Shown piece after piece: positions 6,711 through 11,647 of a stretch of 11,647 nucleotides of DNA. The DNA is taken from the NCBI GenBank assembly GCA_013203415.1, contig JABMQE010000051.1, forward strand, positions 1-11,647, written 5' to 3'. The DNA is from Candidatus Falkowiibacteriota bacterium (GTDB taxonomy: Bacteria > Patescibacteriota > Patescibacteriia > UBA2591 > JABMQE01). A model generated the notes under the pieces. It worked only from the letters and a program-made list of their open reading frames with translations, was not told where the DNA came from and ran no database searches. The position numbers and the translations under genes were made by a program. Numbering within the stretch: the stretch's first letter is position 1; each line of letters starts with the position of its first letter.

Positions 6711-6736
6711 AGCACACATTTAGCGGTAATACGCCC
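6711..6736 (-). repeat. IS right inverted repeat
   Basis: Twenty-six bases with no mismatch to the left end. It begins 8 bp after the transposase stop codon. Confidence 0.93.
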
Positions 6737-6767
6737 GCAACGACCCAACCGGAAGGAGGTGAGCACG

Positions 6768-7028
6768 TTGTTAAATCCAATCGGGGTAATGGTGAAGGAC
6801 CTACCCGCGCTGGGTTTTCGTGAGATCTGCGACCACAACACAGGAAGTATCGCAGAGGCTCTCAGGAAACTCCAGGGCTCCCAACTATCAGATGAAGAGC
6901 AGGCAGTCGCGCTTCTCTTCATCGCTGAGGAGGCCTTGACAGCAGCATTGGCCATCAATCGAGATACTGAAGTTGAGTTCGACGGGTCAAACACTCCTCC
7001 TGGCTTTCTCCAAGTCCAGGGGTGGTAG
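6768..7028 (+). CDS. Small hypothetical protein, 86 aa, strong ribosome site
   Basis: GGAAGGAGGT (6751-6760) lies nine bases before TTG 6768, which is the chosen start; GTG 6759 is in frame but falls inside the SD. The product begins MLNPIGVMVKDLPALGF, contains a helix-rich middle with LSDEEQAVALLFIAEEALTAAL, and ends GFLQVQGW before TAG. No family is recognised, and there is no signal peptide or membrane segment. GC content is clearly higher than in neighbouring genes, as for the 81-aa gene at 1805-2050; I see no convincing similarity between the two proteins. It is followed by a strong terminator. The IS ends 31 bp upstream and has probably replaced or displaced its promoter. Confidence 0.6.
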   Translation: MLNPIGVMVKDLPALGFREICDHNTGSIAEALRKLQGSQLSDEEQAVALLFIAEEALTAALAINRDTEVEFDGSNTPPGFLQVQGW

Positions 7029-7056
7029 TGGGCTAGGGTCTTCCGTCGCGTCGTTC

Positions 7057-7097
7057 GAGGCCGCAAGGATTCATTTCTTGCGGCCTCTTTCTATTTT
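7057..7097 (+). terminator. Strong intrinsic terminator after the 86-aa gene
   Basis: GAGGCCGCAAG (7057-7067) pairs perfectly with CTTGCGGCCTC (7077-7087) around a nine-base loop, followed by TTTCTATTTT. On the minus strand there is no T-run, so it acts in one direction. Confidence 0.92.
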
Positions 7098-7120
7098 ATC
7101 AAAATAATTTAACTAAATAA

Positions 7121-7160
7121 CCACTCCCAGCCTCACCGGCTGGTCACCCGTGAGGGTGGT
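7121..7160. other. GC-rich two-hairpin element with complementary loops
   Basis: CCAGCC/GGCTGG (7127-7132 with 7138-7143, loop TCACC) and CACCC/GGGTG (7145-7149 with 7154-7158, loop GTGA) lie one base apart. The loops can pair as TCAC with GTGA on either strand. ACCAC (7120-7124) can also close on GTGGT (7156-7160) as an alternative. The element is an island in AT-rich sequence between the terminator at 7097 and the tsaE stop, downstream of a minus-strand -10 box. A small RNA, a 3'-end structure of the tsaE transcript or a protein site are all possible. Confidence 0.45.
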
Positions 7161-7186
7161 AACCAATAACTTTTCTGACTATATTC

Positions 7187-7195
7187 ATTATACCA
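7187..7195 (-). promoter_or_regulatory. Extended -10 box on the minus strand after tsaE
   Basis: The minus strand reads TGGTATAAT with no good -35. A transcript starting near 7180 would first contain the two-hairpin element and then run antisense to the 86-aa gene; no minus-strand gene follows. Confidence 0.4.
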
Positions 7196-7218
7196 GAAAA
7201 CCAATTATAAAAAAATTA

Positions 7219-7677
7219 TCACTTATCAATCATTATAACCCTCTCATTTTCTTTTCTTCCGTGTTTCATCTTAATCCAAACAGTGTCAGAAGGCAATATC
7301 TCTCTAACCTTTTCTGCCCATTCAATAACCACCACTGTTTTCTCGTCATCCAAATATTCCCCAATCCCAATATCAATCAACTCCTGTCCATCCCCAATCC
7401 TGTATGCGTCAACATGAACCAATCGCGTAATCCGTGATCCGTGGCCATCCGTCCTCAATCCGTGGCTATCAGTGTCATATACTTTCATTAATACAAATGT
7501 CGGACTCGTGATATTACGTTGTATCCCAAACCCCTTCGCAATCCCCTTAATCAAAGTAGTTTTCCCCGCACCCAAATCTCCTTCAAACGCAACTGTCTCT
7601 CCATTACCAAAACCCTTGGCCAATCTTTCGCCAAGTTTTTTTGTCTCATTTTCATTTTTAGTAATAATTTTTTTCAT
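7219..7677 (-). CDS. tsaE: TsaE, ATPase of t6A tRNA modification
   Basis: TsaE is the small P-loop ATPase that works with TsaD and TsaB to transfer threonylcarbamoyl to A37 of ANN-decoding tRNAs. The 152-aa product has the Walker A GDLGAGKTT (33-41), SPTFVLM (58-64), HVDAYRIG (88-95) and VVVIEWAEKV (115-124), all in the family order. ATG 7677 is the natural start, MKKIITKNENETKKLG; no SD is seen. Compared with family members, the stretch between VYDTD (66-70) and LVHVDAYR (86-93) is longer by about 14 residues and is encoded by ATCCGTG-type micro-repeats. tsaD lies two genes upstream, with the PPC gene between. No tsaB or tsaC is in the window. Confidence 0.93.
   Translation of the reverse strand: MKKIITKNENETKKLGERLAKGFGNGETVAFEGDLGAGKTTLIKGIAKGFGIQRNITSPTFVLMKVYDTDSHGLRTDGHGSRITRLVHVDAYRIGDGQELIDIGIGEYLDDEKTVVVIEWAEKVREILPSDTVWIKMKHGRKENERVIMIDK
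7425..7470. repeat. ATCCGTG micro-repeats inside tsaE
   Basis: ATCCGTG occurs at 7430, 7437 and 7458, with ATCCGTC at 7447; two of the copies extend to ATCCGTGGC (7437-7445 and 7458-7466). They encode the DSHGLRTDGHGSRITR segment of TsaE without breaking the frame. Confidence 0.75.
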
Positions 7678-7681
7678 AAAT

Positions 7682-7718
7682 ACGAGTTACGAGTTTACGA
7701 GTCTCCGAGTTCGCGAGT
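7682..7718. repeat. ACGAGT micro-repeats between tsaE and the PPC gene
   Basis: Five near copies of ACGAGT/CGAGT follow one another with 1-5 base spacers. They fill most of the 43-bp intergenic gap. The pattern matches the stuttering words at 1156-1185 and 7425-7470 in style but not in sequence. Confidence 0.7.
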
Positions 7719-7720
7719 CC

Positions 7721-8131
7721 CTAAATATCTAGCAGCTCCAGCCCAATCTCTTCATCTGCATATCGCCCAATCTCACAATCAAACACATGCAGCACCACCT
7801 CACACGTCGCCGCAACAATTCCTTTTTTCAAATGCCCCCCAATCGCTTTCATCTCCTTATCACTCACAACAATATGCGCGTGAATCTTCTTAGCCGAAAT
7901 AACAGCAAACAAACTAACAATCTCTAATGGTCCTTGTATTTTTTTATCATAATATTTTTTACTCTCAAGCTCATACAAAGCCAACTCCACCTCACTCATC
8001 GCCCCAATCGCCTGAAAATATCCGCCCTTAATATCTTTATCAGTGCAAAACCCCATCATCGTTTCCATCACTTCCTCTCCCCTCTCCAATCGCAATAAAT
8101 AAATTTTTTCATCAATCTTCTTTATTTTCAT
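7721..8131 (-). CDS. PPC/DUF296 domain protein
   Basis: The 136-aa product is a single PPC (plants and prokaryotes conserved, DUF296) domain. Visible motifs are RLERGEEVMETM (14-25), IKGGYFQAIGAMSEVELALY (34-53), HAHIVVSD (84-91) and GGHLKKGIVAATCEVVL (98-114); H84, H86 and H100 are the conserved histidines. Bacterial members form trimers and some bind metal; the AT-hook of the plant DNA-binding relatives is absent, so DNA binding is not implied. ATG 8131 is preferred; the frame extends upstream to 8176, but that extension is encoded by a repeat-like element (8149-8173) and looks non-native. There is no SD. The gene sits between tsaD and tsaE, 93 bp after tsaD and 43 bp before tsaE, so one transcript is likely; a link to t6A synthesis is only suggested by position. 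Confidence 0.85.
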   Translation of the reverse strand: MKIKKIDEKIYLLRLERGEEVMETMMGFCTDKDIKGGYFQAIGAMSEVELALYELESKKYYDKKIQGPLEIVSLFAVISAKKIHAHIVVSDKEMKAIGGHLKKGIVAATCEVVLHVFDCEIGRYADEEIGLELLDI

Positions 8132-8148
8132 AAACGAAATTATTAACT

Positions 8149-8173
8149 CTACCCGTGGTGAGCTTGCCGAATC
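8149..8173. repeat. Dispersed-repeat-like element before the PPC gene
   Basis: CCCGTGGTGAGCTTGCCGAA resembles the dispersed 'TTCGGCAAGCTCACCACGGG' words often seen in bacterial repeats. An ATTATTAACTC word occurs on each side (around 8144 and 8192). No function is evident. Confidence 0.45.
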
Positions 8174-8224
8174 CATTAATTTTTATTAACTATATTATTA
8201 ACTCAAGGTAATTCTAGTCGCTAA

Positions 8225-9304
8225 TCACTCAAGACCCAAATTTGGATCAACCTTCAAATCCTCAATTTTAGTAAAATCTTTATCAAGATAATGAAACACC
8301 CCAGCCATCCCCACCATTGCCGCGTTATCTGTCGATAATCCGGGAGACGGGAGACAGAAAACAGATGACGGAATTTCTTTTTTTACCGCGTCCGCCATTT
8401 GTCCTCTCAATTCTTTGTTCGCAGACACTCCCCCAGCCAATATCACCGTCTTCGCACCAAACTTCTTCGCTGCCTTAATCGTTTTCGCTGTCAAAACATC
8501 AATCACCGCCTGCTGAAACTCATAACAAACTTCAGCAATATATTTATCCTTGAAGGCGGGATTCGCGAATCCCGCCTTCAGTTGGTCACGCGTTTCATAC
8601 AACACTGCGGTTTTCAACCCCGAAAAAGAAAAATCAAAATCCTTGCTCCTAATCATCGGCCTCGGCAACTCAATTTTAGAAGTTGAAGATTTCTCTGCGT
8701 AAGCAGAAACCACCGGCCCACCCGGATACCCCAACCCCAATAATTTTGCCACCTTATCAAATGCTTCCCCAGCCGCATCATCCCTTGTTTCCCCAACAAT
8801 CTCATACTTCCCATGCCCCTTCATCAAAACCAACTGCGTATGCCCCCCACTAACAATAAGAGCAAGCGCCGGGAACTCAAAAGTTTGCTTTCCCTGTCCC
8901 GAGCTTTGTCGAGGGATTGTTTTCTTGTTTTCTTGTTTTATTAATACAGAATAAATATGTGCTTCTAGGTGATTTATGCTTATAAGTGGTTTATTCCATG
9001 CGAGAGAAAGTGTTTTAGCCGCCTCCACCCCTACAAACAAAGAAGTAATTAATCCCGGCCCGTTAACCACCGCCACCGCATCAATATCCTCGGGCTTAAA
9101 TTTACTCATCGCCTCGTCAACAACCGGAATAATATTTTTAACATGCTGCCTTGCCGCCACTTCCGGCACAATCCCCCCGTATTTAGAATGTATCTCCACC
9201 TGCGAAGCAATAATATTTGATTTAATATCAAAACAACCGCGGTCATATTTGACTACGGCAGCTGCAGTTTCATCACAAGATGTTTCGATTGCAAGGATTA
9301 ACAT
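8225..9304 (-). CDS. tsaD: TsaD, catalytic subunit of t6A37 synthesis
   Basis: TsaD (Kae1/YgjD family) transfers the threonylcarbamoyl group from TC-AMP to A37 of tRNAs decoding ANN codons. The 359-aa protein starts MLILAIETSCDETAAAVV. It has NHLEAH with metal ligands H112 and H116, VSGGHTQL (151-158), GEAFDKVAKLLGLGYPGG (179-196), FSFSGLKTAV (225-234), AGGVSANKELR (290-300) and STDNAAM with D326. It is somewhat longer than most bacterial members (about 335-345 aa). Two extra stretches explain this: residues about 130-139 (IPRQSSGQGK) and about 242-252 (LKAGFANPAFK), both encoded by palindromic repeats and both in segments between conserved motifs. All catalytic and metal residues are present, so the enzyme should work. 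There is no SD; the HNH gene ends 12 bp upstream on the same strand. Confidence 0.95.
   Translation of the reverse strand: MLILAIETSCDETAAAVVKYDRGCFDIKSNIIASQVEIHSKYGGIVPEVAARQHVKNIIPVVDEAMSKFKPEDIDAVAVVNGPGLITSLFVGVEAAKTLSLAWNKPLISINHLEAHIYSVLIKQENKKTIPRQSSGQGKQTFEFPALALIVSGGHTQLVLMKGHGKYEIVGETRDDAAGEAFDKVAKLLGLGYPGGPVVSAYAEKSSTSKIELPRPMIRSKDFDFSFSGLKTAVLYETRDQLKAGFANPAFKDKYIAEVCYEFQQAVIDVLTAKTIKAAKKFGAKTVILAGGVSANKELRGQMADAVKKEIPSSVFCLPSPGLSTDNAAMVGMAGVFHYLDKDFTKIEDLKVDPNLGLE
8551..8580. repeat. Perfect 30-bp palindrome inside tsaD
   Basis: The sequence reads the same on both strands from TGAAGGCGGG to CCCGCCTTCA, centred on ATTCGCGAAT. Its length is a multiple of three, and it encodes TsaD residues 242-252 without a stop. 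The E. coli protein, from memory, is about 8-10 residues shorter here, which fits an inserted element. Confidence 0.9.
8890..8916. repeat. Imperfect palindromic insertion inside tsaD
   Basis: The stretch around TCCCGAGCTTTGTCGAGGGA folds on itself with one bulge and resembles the widespread 'CCTTCGACAAGCTCAGGACAGG' repeats of bacterial genomes. It encodes IPRQSSGQGK between HLEAH and VSGGHT, where related proteins have a shorter linker. Confidence 0.7.
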
Positions 9305-9316
9305 AAGTAATTAATT

Positions 9317-9991
9317 CTACTCGTCACCTTCTATTTTTAAAAAACTTTTTAATTCACTCAAGGCACCATTTATAATATCTACACTACTTCTTAAGGTAGC
9401 AATCTGTTTATCTCGCGCATAATCGAAAGCACTACCAGAGGGTCCAATAGAAATACACATTGAATTATATGAATCAGCTATACCAATAACTATATAAGCC
9501 TCAGTGATCTTTTTTCTTAAAGTGTCAGGCAGAAGAATTAGTACACCTTCCGAAACAGCTCTTTCATATTGCAGTTGCTTGAGAGGGCATCCAGCCATTA
9601 AGTAAGCATCTTCATCTATAGCTAATTCCGCCACTTCTAAATTGAATTTTAGTTCGAGAAGCATGCCTTCTAGTGGTCCGACATCTCTTTCGGGTACGGA
9701 AGCAAAAATTTCTGGTTTGTTTTTACAAATTTCTAACCACTGTTTTTTGTGTAGTTTCAGCTCGTTTTCAGTGAATTTACGTCCCTTTGGGTGCTTAGGG
9801 TTGTAACATTTAACTTCCGCATGACATTCAAAACAAAGGGGAATGGCATTTTCAATATCATTAGTGCCATCCCTCTCACTCGGTTTAATATGATCGGTTT
9901 CCATTTTGAAACCGCAGTGTTTATGGCAAACACAGCATCTTCGGTGGCATGCCGCTAACAATTCATCAACCTCAGATTGCTTGAAAGTCAT
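9317..9991 (-). CDS. HNH nuclease-like protein with helical C-terminal domain
   Basis: The 224-aa product has an N-terminal HNH (beta-beta-alpha metal) fold. It shows C19-x2-C22, then D33-H34-I35, N48 within ENAIPL, and C53-x2-C56-H57, so both the zinc-binding cysteines and the catalytic His/Asn are present. HNH domains cut DNA in restriction, homing and phage-defence proteins. Residues about 100-224 are helical, with LEGMLLELKFNLEVAEL and IVDIINGAL-like amphipathic stretches, and match no family I know. ATG 9991 begins MTFKQSEVDELLAACHRR. A minus-strand TATAAT at 10003-10008 gives a leader of only a few bases. The gene lies between a one-TM protein gene and tsaD; tsaD starts 12 bp after its stop and may be co-transcribed. 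A defence role is inference. Confidence 0.75.
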   Translation of the reverse strand: MTFKQSEVDELLAACHRRCCVCHKHCGFKMETDHIKPSERDGTNDIENAIPLCFECHAEVKCYNPKHPKGRKFTENELKLHKKQWLEICKNKPEIFASVPERDVGPLEGMLLELKFNLEVAELAIDEDAYLMAGCPLKQLQYERAVSEGVLILLPDTLRKKITEAYIVIGIADSYNSMCISIGPSGSAFDYARDKQIATLRSSVDIINGALSELKSFLKIEGDE

Positions 9992-10002
9992 TTTTAGTAT
10001 AG

Positions 10003-10008
10003 ATTATA
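10003..10008 (-). promoter_or_regulatory. -10 box of the HNH gene
   Basis: A perfect TATAAT on the minus strand ends 11 bp before the HNH start codon. The transcript would begin about five bases upstream of ATG, essentially leaderless. No clear -35 is present. Confidence 0.45.
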
Positions 10009-10120
10009 ACTTAAATAATTTTCACAGTAATCCGTTGAAAGATCACCTTGATTAATCAGTGCTGTCGGCAGTGATGACACCGTTAAAGACTTTTTGGGTT
10101 GGATTAAAGTAGTTTTTAAG

Positions 10121-10134
10121 ACCTGTTAGCAGGT
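10121..10134 (-). other. Small hairpin directly after the one-TM gene
   Basis: ACCTG and CAGGT flank a four-base loop immediately after the stop codon of the 471-aa gene. There is no T-run on the minus strand, so termination is doubtful. A second weak stem (six of seven pairs) lies at 10056-10074 in the same 143-bp gap. Confidence 0.3.
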
Positions 10135-11550
10135 TTAATTTTCATAAACAATGGGGCTGCCAGTAATTTTTGTAGTCTTTACATCCAGAATATCAAGTCC
10201 CTCTAAATCAAGGTACCTGTGATTTATTTCTTCAATATCCCTCAGTGGTATCGAAACACTTTTAGTATATTCATTGTGCTGTATGGGGAATAAAACTATA
10301 TTTAGTGGATTATCAGAACTAGCGGCACCAATCTTTGAATAATTTTCTGTATTAATAAAGCCGATTACGTAAATTTGATCGTTATATTTTTGAATCTCAA
10401 AGTAGCCCGTTCGCCTAACGCCCTTTGCCTTTATTTCATTTAAATCATTTATTGGTACAGCAAAAGAGATGTCAATCCCGTCTTGGAAAAAATATATACC
10501 ATTGGGTAAATCACTCACTCTTTTACCAACTTCTAATGATTCTATTCTTCGTAGTCGAATATCATCGTTGGCATTATTACCAGCACCAGTCTGATTTTGA
10601 CGGGTTTGGTTGGGTATATATGGTATTAATTGTCCAGAAAATATTAAACCAATAATCATCACTATTATACCACTACCTATTGCTATCAACCATGTGTTGT
10701 TGATATTGAACCTCCTTTTTTTATTGTTGGCGGAATCCAAATCTTTTGGCATATTAATTTTGTCATCTTCGTTATAGAATTGAATACATCCCTTCCTATT
10801 AAATTCTACCTCAACCCTCAATCTCTTTTTAATGCGTTTATAATAGTCAGGAAAAATATCGTTATAACTGCCATCATAAATCAAACGGCCATCCTTTATC
10901 TTAGCAGATAATTCTTCTGTTACATCATCTTTGTCATCAGAGTAACCTTTGGCAGGATCATAATATGTGGCTTTTATAATTCTCAACTCTTTACTTCTTT
11001 TCGTATCTAAGTTCGTCGTTGTTTCAATTGGGGTTTTTTTAATCAACCTAAAAGTATCATCTAAGTTAAGACTACCTGCTATACTTTTTCTCCAGTTACC
11101 TTGAACCGCCTCAAAAGAATACATAAATTGGTCACCACTTGTCGTTACTACTTTTGCCGTAATAATACCATTATTAGTGGCCAATGTACTTAAAAATAAC
11201 TTTTCATCATCCCTAGTCTCAATTCTATAATAGCCAACTAGTTCCGTGTCTGTGGAAGTTAATTTTTGAAAATCAGTACATCTTCCAATTGGTTTTGAAT
11301 TTTTGTCTAAAAACTCAAATTTACTCACATCACAGTTTTGAGTAACAGGCGTTCTCAGTTCTCCGAAGTGAGATTTATCTGGTGGATAGGCAACGATATA
11401 ACTTCTTGTCATTTTAAAAGAGACATTGGGAGCGTCCTTGGTACTCCTTGGGTTGATGTTTATATCTCTTTTTGCTTTTAATGATGGCGAATCATCACGA
11501 TTCAAAAAATTTAGGTGTAAGGAATCAAAAATTTTACCTAATAAATTCAT
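10135..11550 (-). CDS. One-TM protein with DUF3395-like segment, hypothetical
   Basis: The 471-aa product has one strong transmembrane segment at residues about 286-308 (TWLIAIGSGIIVMIIGLIF), preceded by KKRR (277-280). This puts the N-terminal 280 residues in the cytoplasm and the last 160 outside. Residues 21-33 (SPSLKAKRDININ) resemble the short 'SP..kAg.dInIn' segment found near the start of various hypothetical proteins. Residues about 199-254 (IIKATYYDP, DDVTEELSAKIKDGRLIYDG, KKRLRVEVEF) recall the DUF3395 pattern (I..A.YG...DVT..L...L...K.L.V.Y), also found fused to DnaJ or membrane segments elsewhere. No catalytic motif is seen. ATG 11550 lies 38 bp after tRNA-Glu, with AAGTCTAAAATCTAAAATTAAAAGTC-like micro-repeats and no SD in between. 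Function unknown. Confidence 0.65.
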   Translation of the reverse strand: MNLLGKIFDSLHLNFLNRDDSPSLKAKRDININPRSTKDAPNVSFKMTRSYIVAYPPDKSHFGELRTPVTQNCDVSKFEFLDKNSKPIGRCTDFQKLTSTDTELVGYYRIETRDDEKLFLSTLATNNGIITAKVVTTSGDQFMYSFEAVQGNWRKSIAGSLNLDDTFRLIKKTPIETTTNLDTKRSKELRIIKATYYDPAKGYSDDKDDVTEELSAKIKDGRLIYDGSYNDIFPDYYKRIKKRLRVEVEFNRKGCIQFYNEDDKINMPKDLDSANNKKRRFNINNTWLIAIGSGIIVMIIGLIFSGQLIPYIPNQTRQNQTGAGNNANDDIRLRRIESLEVGKRVSDLPNGIYFFQDGIDISFAVPINDLNEIKAKGVRRTGYFEIQKYNDQIYVIGFINTENYSKIGAASSDNPLNIVLFPIQHNEYTKSVSIPLRDIEEINHRYLDLEGLDILDVKTTKITGSPIVYEN

Positions 11551-11588
11551 GACTTTTAATTTTAGATTTTAGACTTTTAACTCAACAC

Positions 11589-11647
11589 TGGTAGCCCGTA
11601 GGGGAATCGAACCCCTGTTTCCAGGATGAAAACCTGGTGTCCTAACC
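11589..11647 (-). tRNA. tRNA-Glu (anticodon UUC), 5' end outside window
   Basis: Read on the minus strand, the anticodon arm is CCAGG, loop TTTTCAT, CCTGG, giving anticodon TTC (Glu). The T arm GGGGTTCGATTCCCC, the acceptor strand ACGGGCT, discriminator A and an encoded CCA follow; the last part of the D arm (GGTTAGGACA) is also visible. The 5' acceptor strand lies beyond the window. Confidence 0.93.

Larger units (their letters stand above)
5648..6736 (+). mobile_element. Insertion sequence, IS256/IS1249-like, 1,089 bp
   Basis: Perfect 26-bp inverted repeats bound it (5648-5673 and 6711-6736), with the outer end starting GGGCGTATTACC. One transposase gene fills the interior. Flanks read GCAAT on the left and GCAAC on the right, which may be a diverged 5-bp target duplication; no perfect 8-bp duplication of the IS256 type is present. 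The insertion lies at the outer edge of the fold-back repeat and 31 bp upstream of the small-gene start at 6768. Family assignment rests on the zinc ribbon plus the DDE motifs and could be wrong. Confidence 0.85.

Noticed and set aside
6695..7066. 123-codon minus-strand ORF opposite the 86-aa gene
   Set aside because: It runs across the IS right end and into the terminator stem, with no SD. The plus-strand gene has both SD and terminator.
7121..7160. Guanidine-II riboswitch or hammerhead ribozyme
   Set aside because: Loops are TCACC and GTGA, not ACGR, and no CUGAUGA/GAAA core is present.
8132..8176. Upstream extension of the PPC protein (MDSASSPRVELIISF)
   Set aside because: The PPC domain needs only the start at 8131, and the extension is encoded by a repeat-like element.
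11589..11647. tRNA-Glu 3' end as an att site for an integrated element
   Set aside because: No second copy of the tRNA 3' sequence was seen in the window and no integrase is present; the outer side lies beyond the window.

Overview
The window reads like a stretch of a Patescibacteria (CPR) chromosome. Clues are a baseplate-J-like protein of the type common in CPR genomes, a secreted DUF5667-like coiled-coil protein, a threonyl-tRNA synthetase without its TGS domain, mostly AT-rich genes with no Shine-Dalgarno (SD) sequence, and many short palindromes and 'stuttering' micro-repeats between and inside genes. TGA is used as a stop (tsaD and a 29-codon ORF end in it), so the standard bacterial code applies. 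No finer taxonomic call is supported.

Layout. Bases 1-1155 are the 3' part of a baseplate-J-like gene. From 1222 a sigma70-type promoter opens a structured leader that ends in a textbook T-box antiterminator (seven-base TGGAACC bulge) overlapping an intrinsic terminator at 1614-1645. The next plus-strand gene is thrS (2210-3946). Between leader and thrS, on the opposite strand, lies a compact GC-rich unit: a strong promoter whose -35 box is the start of thrS, a 29-aa membrane peptide ORF, an 81-aa ORF, both with strong SDs, and a terminator. After thrS comes a secreted coiled-coil protein with Asp/Thr-rich C-terminal repeats and a terminator (4025-5490).

Bases 5506-5647 are a fold-back repeat whose outer edge abuts a 1,089-bp IS (5648-6736) with perfect 26-bp inverted repeats and a zinc-ribbon DDE transposase broken or frameshifted at an A7 run. 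Right of the IS is a second GC-rich small gene with a strong SD and its own terminator (6768-7097), then a GC-rich two-hairpin element with complementary loops (7121-7160).

The right half is on the minus strand. In transcription order it holds partial tRNA-Glu(UUC), a 471-aa one-TM protein with a DUF3395-like segment, an HNH nuclease-like protein, tsaD, a PPC/DUF296 protein and tsaE. TsaD and TsaE build the threonylcarbamoyl-adenosine (t6A37) of ANN-decoding tRNAs, so with thrS the window carries three threonine/tRNA genes. tsaD and tsaE hold in-frame repeat insertions, including a perfect 30-bp palindrome in tsaD.

Most notable: a T-box in a probable CPR genome, an antisense small-protein operon placed between that T-box and its synthetase, palindromic elements inside the t6A genes, and two GC-rich small genes with strong SDs where most neighbours have none.
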